Position numbers and translations under genes: made by a program
The notes under the pieces: model-generated
Told to the model about the DNA's origin: nothing
Databases searched by the model: none
What the model saw: the letters and a program-made list of their open reading frames with translations, nothing else
In this document: one piece after another, positions 42,534-50,961 of the stretch
How the letters are laid out: each line of letters opens with the position of its first letter
Position numbering within the stretch: the first letter of the stretch is position 1
Assembly: GCF_017377775.1 (NCBI RefSeq)
Contig: NZ_JAFVLN010000024.1
Location: 45,426 to 109,425 of the forward strand
Source of the DNA: Streptomyces sp. VRA16 Mangrove soil
GTDB taxonomy: Bacteria > Actinomycetota > Actinomycetes > Streptomycetales > Streptomycetaceae
Direction of reading: 5' to 3'
Length of the DNA: 64,000 bases

Positions 42534-43669
42534 TGACAGGGGACGCGTCCGGTGCGGTCGTCACGGTGTGCGCGGACCCGGCCGAGTTCGGGGCGCTGCG
42601 CGCGGAGTGGAACCGGCTGCACGCGGCCTCCCCGACCGCCACTCCGTTCCAGAGCCACGCCTGGCTCCACTCGTGGTGGCTCTCCTACGGCAGCACGGGC
42701 CGGCTGTGCGTCGTGCTCGTGCGCCGGGAGGGCCGGCTCGTCGCGGCGGCCCCGCTGATGCGGCGGTTGCGTCCCTTCCCGGTGCTGACGCCGCTCGGCG
42801 CGGGGATCTCCGACTTCAGCGACGTCCTGGTCGACGCGGCGGCCGACGGGGCGGCCGGAGGGACGGGGTGCCGGGCCGTGGACGCCCTCGGCGCCGGGCT
42901 GTGGAAGCTCGCCGGGACGGCGGTGATCGACCTCAGGGAGGTCCGGCCGGGCAGCGCCGCGGAGGGCATCCACGACAACTGGCCCGGTCTGCGCCGGGGC
43001 TTCGACGACTCGGCCTGTCTCGAACTGCCCGTCCTGCCGATGGACGACCTCGTGGGGCGGCTGCCGCGGCCCCGGGCGCAGCGGGCGCGGGCCAAGATGC
43101 GCAAGCTCGACGCCGCGGGCATCGAGCGCCGGGTGGTGCCCGCGCCCGAGGCCGGGGCGTCGGTCCGCCGCCTGCTCGATCTGCATCAACTGCAGTGGCA
43201 GGAGCGGCGGGTGACGACCGAGCACATGAAGCCGCGGTTCGCCGAGCATCTGTCCCGCTCGGTGGCCCTGATGGCGCAGACGGGTGACGCGGTCGTCACC
43301 GAGTTCACGCTGGACGGTTCCGTCGTCGCCGCCGACCTGACCTTCGTCTCCCCCCGGCTCGCGGGCGGCTATCTCTACGGCGCCCACCCGCAGTTGCGGG
43401 AACGGAAGATCGACGTGGCCACGATGCTGCTGCGCTCGTGCACCGAGCACCTGCAGAACGGGCGGCGGGCCGAGGTGCTGAGCCTGCTGCGCGGCACCGA
43501 GCCCTACAAGATGCACTGGCGCCCCGAGCACGTCGTCAACCGCCGGCTGCTCCTGGCCCGCGCGGGCTCCGCACCCCAGTTCACCGCACTCGTCACCGCG
43601 GTCCGGGCCCGTTCCCGCGCCAAGCAGGTGCGGCGCGCGTGGAAGGAGCGCGGTGGAGATCCGGCCTAG
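42533..43669 (+). CDS. FemAB/GNAT-fold acyltransferase (CelD/BcsL type)
   Basis: A 378-residue protein of the GNAT acetyltransferase group often found in exopolysaccharide clusters. The early segment WNRLHAASPTATPFQSHAWLHSWWLSYG and the late RKIDVATMLLRSCTEHLQNGRRAEVLSLLRGTEPYKMHWRP are typical. It probably transfers an acyl or aminoacyl group to a sugar of the polymer. The ATG overlaps the previous stop by one base. It is the last gene of the operon and converges with the GH26 gene 40 bases away. Confidence 0.85.
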   Translation: MTGDASGAVVTVCADPAEFGALRAEWNRLHAASPTATPFQSHAWLHSWWLSYGSTGRLCVVLVRREGRLVAAAPLMRRLRPFPVLTPLGAGISDFSDVLVDAAADGAAGGTGCRAVDALGAGLWKLAGTAVIDLREVRPGSAAEGIHDNWPGLRRGFDDSACLELPVLPMDDLVGRLPRPRAQRARAKMRKLDAAGIERRVVPAPEAGASVRRLLDLHQLQWQERRVTTEHMKPRFAEHLSRSVALMAQTGDAVVTEFTLDGSVVAADLTFVSPRLAGGYLYGAHPQLRERKIDVATMLLRSCTEHLQNGRRAEVLSLLRGTEPYKMHWRPEHVVNRRLLLARAGSAPQFTALVTAVRARSRAKQVRRAWKERGGDPA

Positions 43670-43709
43670 GGGCCGGACCGCCACCATGAGTTCGGTCCCG
43701 GCCGGCGGC

Positions 43710-45053
43710 TCAGGAGAACCGCTGCCACCAGTCGAACCGCAGGCACAGCTTGCCGCCGATCCAGTGCTCGACCCAGTCGCCCAGGTCGACGGGGGAACAC
43801 TGCGGAGGCTGCGTCGGGCCGGTCGGCTGCGTCGGCTCGGTGGGCACCGTCGGCTGGGTCGGCTCCGTGGGCTGCGTCGGCTTGTCGCGGCCGGTCAGCG
43901 CGGTGCGGTAGACCTTCGACGCCTTCGGGTTCTCGTCGCACTGCCACACCCCGTGCGGGCAGTAGTCCGTCAGGGTGTTGTAGAGCGGCTTGTGCTGGTC
44001 CATCCAGGCCAGCATGCGCTGCATGTACTGCGCGTTGTCGCCGTTACGGAACAGACCCCACTCAGGGTAGGAGACCGGCTTATCGTGCTTCGCCGCGAAG
44101 TCGACCTGGGCCTGGAGCCCGTACGGCTCGGTGATCTGTTCGTCGAAGGACCTGCCCTCGGGCTGGTCGTACGAGTCCATGCCGACGATGTCGACCACGT
44201 CGTCGCCCGGATAGCAGTCGGTCCACGGCACGGCGTCACGGCCCCGGCTGGGCGTGAAGTCGAAGCGGAACTTCTGCCCCGGCACGGACCGCATCGTGGT
44301 GACGATCCGCGTCCAGTACTTCTTCCAGGCCGCGGGGTCGGGGCCGCACCGGTGGGTGTAGGTGATGCCGTTCATCTCCCAGCCCAGCACCACGATCGTG
44401 TCCGGGATCTTCAGGTCGACCAGGCGCTCGGCCAGGGCCCGGAAGTGCTGGTCGAAGTCGCCGGCCGCGCCCTGCCGCAGCAGCGTGCGCACCTCGGCGT
44501 CCGGCACCCCTTCCTCGTTCCGCTCCAGCATGGGCACGTTGAGCACGAAGAGCCGGTCGTCGCGCTCCCGTCGCCAGGTCGCCCAGTCGTCGAGGAACGA
44601 CGGCGTGCCCTCGATGTTCCGCCAGCGGTCGCCGGGCAGGTAGGTGTGGCCCACCCGCAGGTCCGCCCCGCCGAGCCAGTCCGACAGCTTCGCCATCCGG
44701 GTCACGCCCCGGGGCCCGAAGTCCAGATAGGCACCGAACGCGGGGAACCTGTCCTGCGCACCGGGGGTCGCGGAGTCGGTGGGGCTCGGCACGGGCGTGG
44801 TCGCCGAAGGAGTGGCCGTCGGGGCCGACGGCTCCGGGCTCACTGACCCCGACGGCGTCGGATCCGGTACCTCGGTCGGCCACCACGGGACGGGGTTCGT
44901 GGGTGTGGACGGGGCGGGGGGCGGGTCGATCCGAGGATGGGCGTCCGCCCGGTCGATCGACACGGTCTCCATGGCGAACACCAGTGAGATCAGGGCGCTC
45001 GCCGCGACCACTGGAAGTCGTCCGCGCTTCGCCCATCGGCGTTTTCCGGCCAT
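43710..45053 (-). CDS. secreted GH26-type glycoside hydrolase
   Basis: A 447-residue exported enzyme. N-terminal signal anchor (LPVVAASALISLVFAMETVSI), then a Pro/Thr/Ser linker of about 60 residues, then a GH26-like TIM barrel from RFPAFGAYLDFGPRGVTRM onward. The acid/base Glu is in VVLGWEMNG and the nucleophile in PVSYPEWGLF. A TQPT(E)P repeat linker and a short C-terminal domain with two Cys follow. GH26 enzymes cleave beta-mannans and related beta-glucans. Facing the polysaccharide operon, it may trim or release that polymer. It diverges from the ATP-grasp gene. Confidence 0.88.
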   Translation of the reverse strand: MAGKRRWAKRGRLPVVAASALISLVFAMETVSIDRADAHPRIDPPPAPSTPTNPVPWWPTEVPDPTPSGSVSPEPSAPTATPSATTPVPSPTDSATPGAQDRFPAFGAYLDFGPRGVTRMAKLSDWLGGADLRVGHTYLPGDRWRNIEGTPSFLDDWATWRRERDDRLFVLNVPMLERNEEGVPDAEVRTLLRQGAAGDFDQHFRALAERLVDLKIPDTIVVLGWEMNGITYTHRCGPDPAAWKKYWTRIVTTMRSVPGQKFRFDFTPSRGRDAVPWTDCYPGDDVVDIVGMDSYDQPEGRSFDEQITEPYGLQAQVDFAAKHDKPVSYPEWGLFRNGDNAQYMQRMLAWMDQHKPLYNTLTDYCPHGVWQCDENPKASKVYRTALTGRDKPTQPTEPTQPTVPTEPTQPTGPTQPPQCSPVDLGDWVEHWIGGKLCLRFDWWQRFS

Positions 45054-45184
45054 GCCTTCTCCTCGTCCCGCACTCGCTCCCTTTCTGACACTCAGTCATA
45101 TGAATGCTTATGGCGCCAATCGTGGACCGGCCGATGGCTGTCCTCCGTCACCCTGACGGGTTACTCCCTGGAAGGAATCGACAC

Positions 45185-46462
45185 ATGCTCGACCCCTGTG
45201 TCCCGGTCGTGCTGCTGCGGATCGATCGCAACCCCTTTCACCACGGAACGCTCGGGGCGATCAGATCTCTCGGCCGCGCCGGCGTAAAGGTCCACGTGGC
45301 GGCCTCGGCGGACGGCAGCCCGGTCGCCCGCTCGCGCTACGTCAGCCGGATGCACGCGCCGCCGCCCCCGGGTTCGTCGCCGGACGAGGTCGTCGAGACC
45401 CTGCGGCAGATCGCGGCACGGATCGCCCGGCCGGCGGTATTGATCCCGATGGATGACGCCGGTGCCGTCGCGGTGGGCCGGATGCGTGAGGCACTGTCCG
45501 GTACGTACCTCCTCCCGGAGCAGCCGGAGGGCCTCGCGGAGCACGTCGCGGACAAGGCGCGGCTGCCCGAGCTGTGCCGGGCGGCCGGGATCGGGCACCC
45601 CGAGGTGGTGCTGCCGCGCAGCGAGCAGGAGGCGTACGCGGCCGCCCTCGACCTGGGACTTCCGGTGGTGGCGAAGTGGAGCCGCCCCTGGTGCCTGCCC
45701 CCGGGCTCCGGCCTGCGCAGCACCTGCGTGGTCACCTCTCCGGAGGAGGCGAGGAACCTCTATCTGCTGGGCCGGTGCGGCGGCGGCGAACTGCTGCTCC
45801 AGAAGTACCTGGCCGCGGCGCGGGGCAGTGACTGGTTCTTCCACGGGTACGTCGACCGGCACGGCCGGCTGCACGGCGGCGGGGCCGGGAACAAGCACCA
45901 CGCGTGGCCCCGCGGCGCGGGACTGACCGCGGTGGGCCGCTGGTCCCCGCTCCCGGAGCTGGAGGCCCTGGTCGAGCGCCTCGTCGGGACGCTGGGCTAC
46001 CGGGGCATCTTCGACATCGACTTCCGGGTGGACGCGGAGACCGGCCAGTACTGCCTGCTGGACTTCAACCCCCGGCCGGGCGCCCAGTTCCGGCTGTTCG
46101 CGGACGGCAACGGCCTGGACGTCGTACGCGCCCAGCACCTCGACCTGACGCACCGGCCGCTGCCCGCCGCCCACGTGCTGCCGGGCCGCACCTTCGTCGT
46201 CGAGAACTACGCGCCGCTGTCCGTGCTCAGGACCCTGCTGACGCGCTCCCTGCCACTCCAACGCAGCGCCGCCGCACGGGAGTTCGCCTGGCACGCCCGC
46301 GACGATCTCTCGCCCGCCTGGGGGATGGCCACCGAGTGGTCCCAGCACGCGGCCCGGCAGCTGATGGCCCGGGCCAGGCCGGCCGGACGCGGCACCGTGC
46401 CCGCCCCCCTGGAATCCCCGGTCGACGCCCCGACCGCAGCCGCACGAGAGGTGAACTGCTGA
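45185..46462 (+). CDS. ATP-grasp domain protein (carboxylate-amine ligase-like)
   Basis: A 425-residue enzyme. The pre-ATP-grasp region starts VVLLRIDRNPFHHGTLGAIRSLGRAG. ATP-binding segments include LPVVAKWSRPW and LLLQKYLAAARGSDWFFHGYVD. The metal-binding end GIFDIDFRVDAETGQYCLLDFNPRPGAQFRLF holds the expected Asp/Asn residues. It likely joins a carboxylate to an amine or amino acid, perhaps in decorating the surface polymer. ATG 45185 is chosen because GAAGGA is eight bases upstream. The stop overlaps the flavoprotein ATG by one base. Confidence 0.85.
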   Translation: MLDPCVPVVLLRIDRNPFHHGTLGAIRSLGRAGVKVHVAASADGSPVARSRYVSRMHAPPPPGSSPDEVVETLRQIAARIARPAVLIPMDDAGAVAVGRMREALSGTYLLPEQPEGLAEHVADKARLPELCRAAGIGHPEVVLPRSEQEAYAAALDLGLPVVAKWSRPWCLPPGSGLRSTCVVTSPEEARNLYLLGRCGGGELLLQKYLAAARGSDWFFHGYVDRHGRLHGGGAGNKHHAWPRGAGLTAVGRWSPLPELEALVERLVGTLGYRGIFDIDFRVDAETGQYCLLDFNPRPGAQFRLFADGNGLDVVRAQHLDLTHRPLPAAHVLPGRTFVVENYAPLSVLRTLLTRSLPLQRSAAAREFAWHARDDLSPAWGMATEWSQHAARQLMARARPAGRGTVPAPLESPVDAPTAAAREVNC

Positions 46463-47736
46463 TGTACGACCTGCTGATTGTGGGAGCCGGCCCCTACGGC
46501 CTGTCCATCGCCGCGCACGCCGAGGCCCGGGGGCTCGCGACCCGGGTCTTCGGCAGGCCGATGGAGTCGTGGCGGGACCACATGCCGCGCGGCATGTTCC
46601 TCAAGTCGGAGCCGTGGGCCTCCAACCTCTCCGCGCCCGGCTCGCGGTACCGCCTCGACCAGTACTGCGGCGGGCGCGGCCTGCCCGCGGAGCACGGGAA
46701 CCCCATCCCCATCGAGACGTTCGCCTCGTACGGGCTGTGGTTCGCCGAGCAGGCGGTGCCGCAGCTGGACGAGCGGATGGTCACGCGCGTCGACGCGGCC
46801 CCCACCGGGTTCACGGTCGAGGCCGAGGACGGCCAGACGCTGCGGTGCAGAGCGGTGGCCCTGGCCACCGGCGTCCTGCCCTACATGCGGATCCCGGAGG
46901 CCCTGCGCCCGCTGTCCGAGGAGCACGTGACCCACTCCAGCCGGCACAGCGACCTGAGCAGGTTCAGCGGGGCGGACGTCACGGTGGTGGGGGCCGGTCA
47001 GGCGGCGCTGGAGACCGCCGCGCTCCTCGCCGAGTCGCAGGCCCGCGTACGCATCGTCGCCCGCGCGCCCGAACTGGCCTGGAACAGCGTGCCCCCGCCG
47101 TGGGAGCGCCCCTGGTGGCAGACCCTGCGCGCGCCGCACAGCGGCCTGGGCTGCGGCTGGCGCAACTGGTTCTACGCGCAGCGGCCTGGCCTCTTCCGCA
47201 GACTGCCCGAGCACACCCGGATGTCCGTCGCACAGTCCGCGCTGGGCCCGGCCGGGGCCTGGTGGATCAGGGACCGTGTGGCGGCGGGCGGCATCGACAT
47301 CCGCATGGGGCGGGCCGTCGTGGACGCGCGGCTCTCGGCGGGCCGGATCCGGGTGCGCACGGCCGGACCGGCGGTGGGGACGGAGGACTTCGAGACCGAC
47401 CACGTCATCGCGGCGACCGGGTTCGAGGCGAGCTGTGCGCGGATGACGGTGCTGTCACCGCGGCTGCGCGGCGTGCTCGCCCAGGGCGTCGGCGGGGCAC
47501 CCCGGGTGGGCCGGGCGTTCGAGTCCTCCTATCCGGGACTCTTCCTCGCGGGCCTCGTGACGGCCGCCGACTTCGGGCCGGCCATGCGCTTCGTGCACGG
47601 TGCCTCGTACACCGCGCCGACGCTGGTCGCAGGGGTCGAGGGCCATCTGACGCGGCAGCAGCGGGGCGGCGGACCCGAGGTTCCCCGGGGCAGGAGGCCC
47701 GTTCAGGGCCCGGTGCCGGCGCGCGCCGAGGGCTGA
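46462..47736 (+). CDS. FAD/NAD(P)-binding oxidoreductase
   Basis: A 424-residue flavoprotein. The FAD-binding motif GAGPYGLSIAAHAEARG is at residues 8-24. A second Rossmann motif VVGAGQAALETAALLAES lies near residue 177. VIAATGFEASCARM near residue 310 and SSYPGLFLAGLVTAADFGPAMRFVHGASYTAPTLVAGV near the end are typical of L-ornithine/lysine N-hydroxylase-like or FAD-dependent monooxygenase families. It is translationally coupled to the ATP-grasp enzyme, so the two probably act on the same small molecule or polymer substituent. Confidence 0.85.
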   Translation: MYDLLIVGAGPYGLSIAAHAEARGLATRVFGRPMESWRDHMPRGMFLKSEPWASNLSAPGSRYRLDQYCGGRGLPAEHGNPIPIETFASYGLWFAEQAVPQLDERMVTRVDAAPTGFTVEAEDGQTLRCRAVALATGVLPYMRIPEALRPLSEEHVTHSSRHSDLSRFSGADVTVVGAGQAALETAALLAESQARVRIVARAPELAWNSVPPPWERPWWQTLRAPHSGLGCGWRNWFYAQRPGLFRRLPEHTRMSVAQSALGPAGAWWIRDRVAAGGIDIRMGRAVVDARLSAGRIRVRTAGPAVGTEDFETDHVIAATGFEASCARMTVLSPRLRGVLAQGVGGAPRVGRAFESSYPGLFLAGLVTAADFGPAMRFVHGASYTAPTLVAGVEGHLTRQQRGGGPEVPRGRRPVQGPVPARAEG

Positions 47737-47930
47737 GACGGGATGCTCGGAGCCCGCGACTCGTTGGGGTGACGTCGCGGGCGAACGGGTGAACAGCGGC
47801 TCGGGGGCGTACCCGTCGGTGGTCCACTGGGACGCCGGGGCAGAGGCCGTGAGCGGCTGCGCTGTCTTCCTCCCAGCCGTCGGCGCCACGCCGTGGGAAG
47901 CAGCTTCGGGCTGCGGCATCCTCTGTGGTC

Positions 47931-47957
47931 GGGAAGAGCTTTTGCGTGGCTCTTCCC
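47931..47957 (-). terminator. hairpin after long chaplin gene
   Basis: A 9-bp perfect inverted repeat (47931-47939 / 47949-47957), 11 bases after the chaplin stop on the minus strand. Confidence 0.65.
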
Positions 47958-47967
47958 GACCTGGTGC

Positions 47968-48828
47968 TCAGCGCCCCGCGGCGCTGGACCTGCGGTACAG
48001 GATCCCGCCGCCCACCAGCAGCCCGGCCGCGGCCGACGCGGCGGCCAGCACGTTCTGGTCGGCGCCCGTCTCGGCGAGCCGGCCGTGTGCCTCCGGCGGG
48101 TGAAGGACGGTCCGGGGCGCGGGGGACTCGTGCTGATGCCGGACCGGACGGGGCATCTCGTGGCTCTGCGGGAGGGACTGGGAGACCGGCGGGTGCACCG
48201 GCGGAAGGACCCTGCCCGTCGGCGGCGGGACGGGGGTGTCCTGCCCGGCGGGGGGCATCTCGGAGAGCACCGGGGGCATGGCGTGGGAGGCGCCCGTGGA
48301 CGTACACGCGTTGTTCGCGGCGGGGTTGAGCGCGCTCGCCGCGTCGACGGTGTCACCGCACAGGTTCAGCCCGATGTCCAAGGGGGTCTGCACGGTGTTC
48401 CCGGACAGCAGCCCGCCGGACTGCGACGTGCTCTCAGCCTGAGGCGCCTGCGTCCCGCCGTACTCGGAGCCGTACTCGGAGCCGCCGTACTCCGAGCCGC
48501 CGTGGTCCGTGCCTGCTTCCTCGCCGTACCCCGGACCGTCCTGCGACCGCGTGTCGGCCGCCGCGGTGGTGGCGGCGGTCGCGGCCGACTCGCTGGAACA
48601 GCTGTTGCCCGACGCGGGATTGGCCGCGGACAGCGCATCGACGGTGTTGCCGCAGAGATTCACCGGAACCGACAGCGGAACCTCGACCGCGTTGCCCGAC
48701 AGCAGGCCGGCCGAACCGCTCGGCTGCTCGTGGTCACCGCTCATGGCGGCCGCGCCGGACACCGGCATGGACAGAAAGCCCGTCGCGGCAGCAGCGGCCA
48801 CCGCACCGATCCTCAGTGCTTGCCTCAA
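47968..48828 (-). CDS. chpA: long chaplin with two chaplin domains and sortase signal
   Basis: A 286-residue cell-wall-anchored chaplin. Signal peptide residues 1-28. First chaplin domain about residues 38-80 (AGLLSGNAVEVPLSVPVNLCGNTVDALSAANPASGNSC). A Gly/Tyr/Glu linker with GGSEYGSEYGG repeats follows. Second domain about residues 140-178 (GGLLSGNTVQTPLDIGLNLCGDTVDAASALNPAANNAC), then a long Pro-rich region. It ends with LAETG, a hydrophobic segment and RRSSAAGR, a sortase signal. The start is TTG 48828, seven bases after AAGGGAA. Long chaplins anchor the short ones to the wall. The name follows the chpA position. Confidence 0.92.
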   Translation of the reverse strand: MRQALRIGAVAAAAATGFLSMPVSGAAAMSGDHEQPSGSAGLLSGNAVEVPLSVPVNLCGNTVDALSAANPASGNSCSSESAATAATTAAADTRSQDGPGYGEEAGTDHGGSEYGGSEYGSEYGGTQAPQAESTSQSGGLLSGNTVQTPLDIGLNLCGDTVDAASALNPAANNACTSTGASHAMPPVLSEMPPAGQDTPVPPPTGRVLPPVHPPVSQSLPQSHEMPRPVRHQHESPAPRTVLHPPEAHGRLAETGADQNVLAAASAAAGLLVGGGILYRRSSAAGR

Positions 48829-48858
48829 TGCATTTCCCTTCGGTGTGGACAGGTGAAA

Positions 48859-48890
48859 CCGGCCCCGGATCCCTCGGGATCCGGGGCCGG
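48859..48890 (-). terminator. 15-bp perfect hairpin between two chaplin genes
   Basis: Inverted repeat 48859-48873 / 48876-48890 with a 2-base loop, between the upstream short chaplin and the long chaplin on the same strand. It could terminate or attenuate transcription entering the long chaplin, for which no separate promoter was seen. Confidence 0.75.
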
Positions 48891-48915
48891 CCGGAAGCGA
48901 ACTGCGTTACCTGCG

Positions 48916-49149
48916 TCAGGCGTTGGTGCAGGAGTTGCCGAACGTGGGGTTCAGCGCGGCGATGCCGTCGATGCTGTTGCCGCAGAAGTTGACGGGCACG
49001 TGCACGGGGACCTGCACGACGTTGCCCGACAGGACGCCCGGGGAACCGGCGGCCATGCCCTCGGCACCGGCGTCGGCGAACGCGGGCGTCGCCATGCCGA
49101 GAGCCATGACGGCACCGGCCACGAGCGTGACGCTCCTCTTCAGAGACAT
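48916..49149 (-). CDS. chpD: short chaplin (chpD position)
   Basis: A 77-residue secreted protein. Signal peptide to about residue 26 (TLVAGAVMALGMATPAFA). Chaplin domain GSPGVLSGNVVQVPVHVPVNFCGNSIDGIAALNPTFGNSCTNA with both cysteines. AGGAG precedes the ATG. It lies upstream of the long chaplin on the same strand, matching the recalled chpD-chpA order. The leader is long (nearly 300 bases to the rodlin). Confidence 0.92.
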   Translation of the reverse strand: MSLKRSVTLVAGAVMALGMATPAFADAGAEGMAAGSPGVLSGNVVQVPVHVPVNFCGNSIDGIAALNPTFGNSCTNA

Positions 49150-49389
49150 GTTTCTCTCCTTTTTCTGAAAAGTGACTACAGGAAGAGGGCAAATGGATCC
49201 ACGCGGGCACGCTCGCCCTCACTGAAATTCAAACGATCCGGGGCGAGGTGAAGAAACTGTGCAGCCGGACATGGCCAGCGGATTCACCCGGATGAAGTGA
49301 CGTCGAAATGGGTGATGTGTAAATACCGGAACAAGGGGTGCGGGAATCCGCTCGCCCCGGATTAATCGCCCGCAATGGCCCATGAAAAA

Positions 49390-49429
49390 AGCTTGGGCCG
49401 CCGACACGCAATGGTCGGCGGCCCAAGCT
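49390..49429 (-). terminator. Rho-independent terminator of rodlin gene
   Basis: A 16-bp perfect inverted repeat (49390-49405 / 49414-49429) with an 8-base loop, followed on the minus strand by six T residues. It begins 16 bases past the rodlin stop. This is a textbook hairpin plus U-tract. Confidence 0.92.
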
Positions 49430-49444
49430 GCGGGTGGCGAACGA

Positions 49445-49855
49445 TCAGCCGTTCTGCGCACCGTTGCCGGAGAGAACCGGGATGTCGTCCAGGATGTGCG
49501 ACAGCGGCTCGTCGCCCTTGGCCTGGGTGGAGTTCTCGGTGCACTGCTGGTTCTGCGGCGCCGACAGGACGGGGATGTCCTGGACGGCGATCGGCACGAG
49601 GCCGACCAGGGAACCGGCGTTGGCCTTGGCGGGGAGACCGATGCAGGGCTTGTTCAGCGAACCCTGGACCAGGCCGAGCTGCGGGCTCATGTCGCCCTCG
49701 GTCATCGAGTTGCCGAAGGCCTGCTTCGCGTCGTTGCCGCTGGAGGAGGTGGTTCCGCCGTCGTCGCCGATCGCGAGCGCCTGCGGGGCGGCCGCGGCCG
49801 AGACGCCGACAACGGACACGGCGACTGCTGCTGCAGCCATCGCCTTCTTGAGCAT
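49445..49855 (-). CDS. rdlA: rodlin (first copy, minus strand)
   Basis: A 136-residue secreted protein. Signal peptide to residue 28 (AVSVVGVSAAAAPQALA). The rodlin core reads GDDGGTTSSSGNDAKQAFGNSMTEGDMSPQLGLVQGSLNKPCIGLPAKANAGSLVGLVPIAVQDIPVLSAPQNQQCTENSTQAKGDEPLSHILDDIPVLSGNG, with two cysteines. Rodlins organise chaplin fibres into the rodlet layer of aerial hyphae and spores. It is divergent from the second rodlin, with a small gene between. The name follows the rdlA/rdlB position. Confidence 0.95.
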   Translation of the reverse strand: MLKKAMAAAAVAVSVVGVSAAAAPQALAIGDDGGTTSSSGNDAKQAFGNSMTEGDMSPQLGLVQGSLNKPCIGLPAKANAGSLVGLVPIAVQDIPVLSAPQNQQCTENSTQAKGDEPLSHILDDIPVLSGNGAQNG

Positions 49856-50045
49856 GGTGTGTTCCTTTTCTGACGGGCACCGGTCACTGCGAATGAAATA
49901 ACTCCGGATGGGGCGGCATGGTTCTGCTCATTCACTCGATTGGCCACCCTGGAAGTGCGCCCCCGGCGCTCAGCGCGTCGGGGGAGATTCTTCACATGGA
50001 TCGGATTATCCTCACGACTCGTTGGCGCGGAGAAGGGTGAAAAGG

Positions 50046-50411
50046 GTGGCCAATCAGGCATGGCGAGAAGGCGATCTTCGGTTGGTGGATCGTTTCGCCG
50101 AGCTGCAGGAGGAAATCGTGACCTTGAAAAAGGAGCGGGCAGCTCTTGTCGCTTACGTGTTTCGCCTCCATGCGGGCCGGATCAGCCCTCCCGACGGTCT
50201 GGGGCGGCGGGTCGTGTGCGTGGACACGGCGGCCGGGGAACTGAACTGGAGTCTCGATGCCGAGGAAGCCGCACTGATGATTGATTCCGGCGACGCTGAA
50301 CGCGGGTCAGGGCGGCGGGACGCGTCCGTGGACACACTTCTGCGATTGTCATTTCTTCATCTGCATCGGCGCCCCAATCGGCCCTACCGGCGCAGATCCC
50401 CGTCTGAGTGA
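50046..50411 (+). CDS. small hypothetical protein between rodlins
   Basis: A 121-residue cytoplasmic protein. The first third is predicted helical (GDLRLVDRFAELQEEIVTLKKERAALVAYVFRLHAG), possibly a short coiled coil. DGLGRRVVCVDTAAGELNWSLDAEEAALMIDSGD follows. The last 25 residues are Arg/His/Pro-rich and may be read past the functional domain. GTG 50046 follows AAGGG. It has no signal peptide and no recognised family, and its codon use is less biased at both ends, so the call is moderate. Confidence 0.5.
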   Translation: MANQAWREGDLRLVDRFAELQEEIVTLKKERAALVAYVFRLHAGRISPPDGLGRRVVCVDTAAGELNWSLDAEEAALMIDSGDAERGSGRRDASVDTLLRLSFLHLHRRPNRPYRRRSPSE

Positions 50412-50416
50412 ACGTG

Positions 50417-50444
50417 GGCAACCGATTCGCAGAAAAGCAGTTGT
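50417..50444 (+). promoter_or_regulatory. BldN-like promoter of second rodlin
   Basis: GGCAAC, 16 bases, AGTTGT, 39 bases before the rodlin ATG. It has the same spacing as the motif in front of the third rodlin (CGCAAC-N16-AGTTGA), which supports a shared ECF-type promoter. Confidence 0.5.
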
Positions 50445-50483
50445 TCCCAGTGTTCTCAGACAACCAGTGAAGGGGAACCCCTC

Positions 50484-50894
50484 ATGATCAAGAAGGCTGT
50501 GGCTGCGGCCGCTGTCACCGCGTCCCTCGTCGGTGTTTCGGCCGCGGCTGCCCCGCAGGCCCTGGCCATCGGCAACGACAGCGGCACGACGTCCAACAGT
50601 GGCAACGGTGCGGAGCAGGCGTACGGCAACTCCGCCACGTACGGGAACATGAGCCCGCAGATGGCTCTGATCCAGGGCTCGCTGAACAAGCCGTGTGTGG
50701 GGCTGCCGGCCAAGGCCAACCTCGGCTCGCTCGTCGGTGTCGTGCCGATCTCCGTCCAGGACATCCCCGTCCTGTCGGCGCCGCAGAACCAGCAGTGCGT
50801 CGAGAACTCCACCCAGGCCAAGGGTGACGAGCCGCTGTCGCACGTCCTGGACCAGATCCCGGTGCTGTCCGGGAACGGTGTCGGCAACAACTGA
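50484..50894 (+). CDS. rdlB: rodlin (second copy)
   Basis: A 136-residue secreted rodlin. The signal peptide AVTASLVGVSAAAAPQALA is followed by the conserved core with NSGNGAEQAYGNSATYGNMSPQMALIQGSLNKPC, QNQQCVENSTQAKGDEPLSHVLDQIPVLSGNG. It is closest to the third copy in the QAYGNSAT region. It is preceded by GAAGGGG and followed by a hairpin terminator. Confidence 0.95.
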   Translation: MIKKAVAAAAVTASLVGVSAAAAPQALAIGNDSGTTSNSGNGAEQAYGNSATYGNMSPQMALIQGSLNKPCVGLPAKANLGSLVGVVPISVQDIPVLSAPQNQQCVENSTQAKGDEPLSHVLDQIPVLSGNGVGNN

Positions 50895-50915
50895 CGCTGA
50901 CGGACGTGCAGTGCG

Positions 50916-50941
50916 ATGGGCCGCCCGGTCGGGCGGCCCAT
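50916..50941 (+). terminator. terminator of second rodlin
   Basis: A 12-bp perfect inverted repeat (50916-50927 / 50930-50941) with a 2-base loop and TTTCT after it, 22 bases past the stop. Confidence 0.85.
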
Positions 50942-50961
50942 TTCTCTTCTTCGGGCCGGGT

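Noticed and set aside
47739..47930. possible small gene between the flavoprotein and the long chaplin
   Set aside because: Open frames there are short, lack ribosome sites and give no plausible protein.
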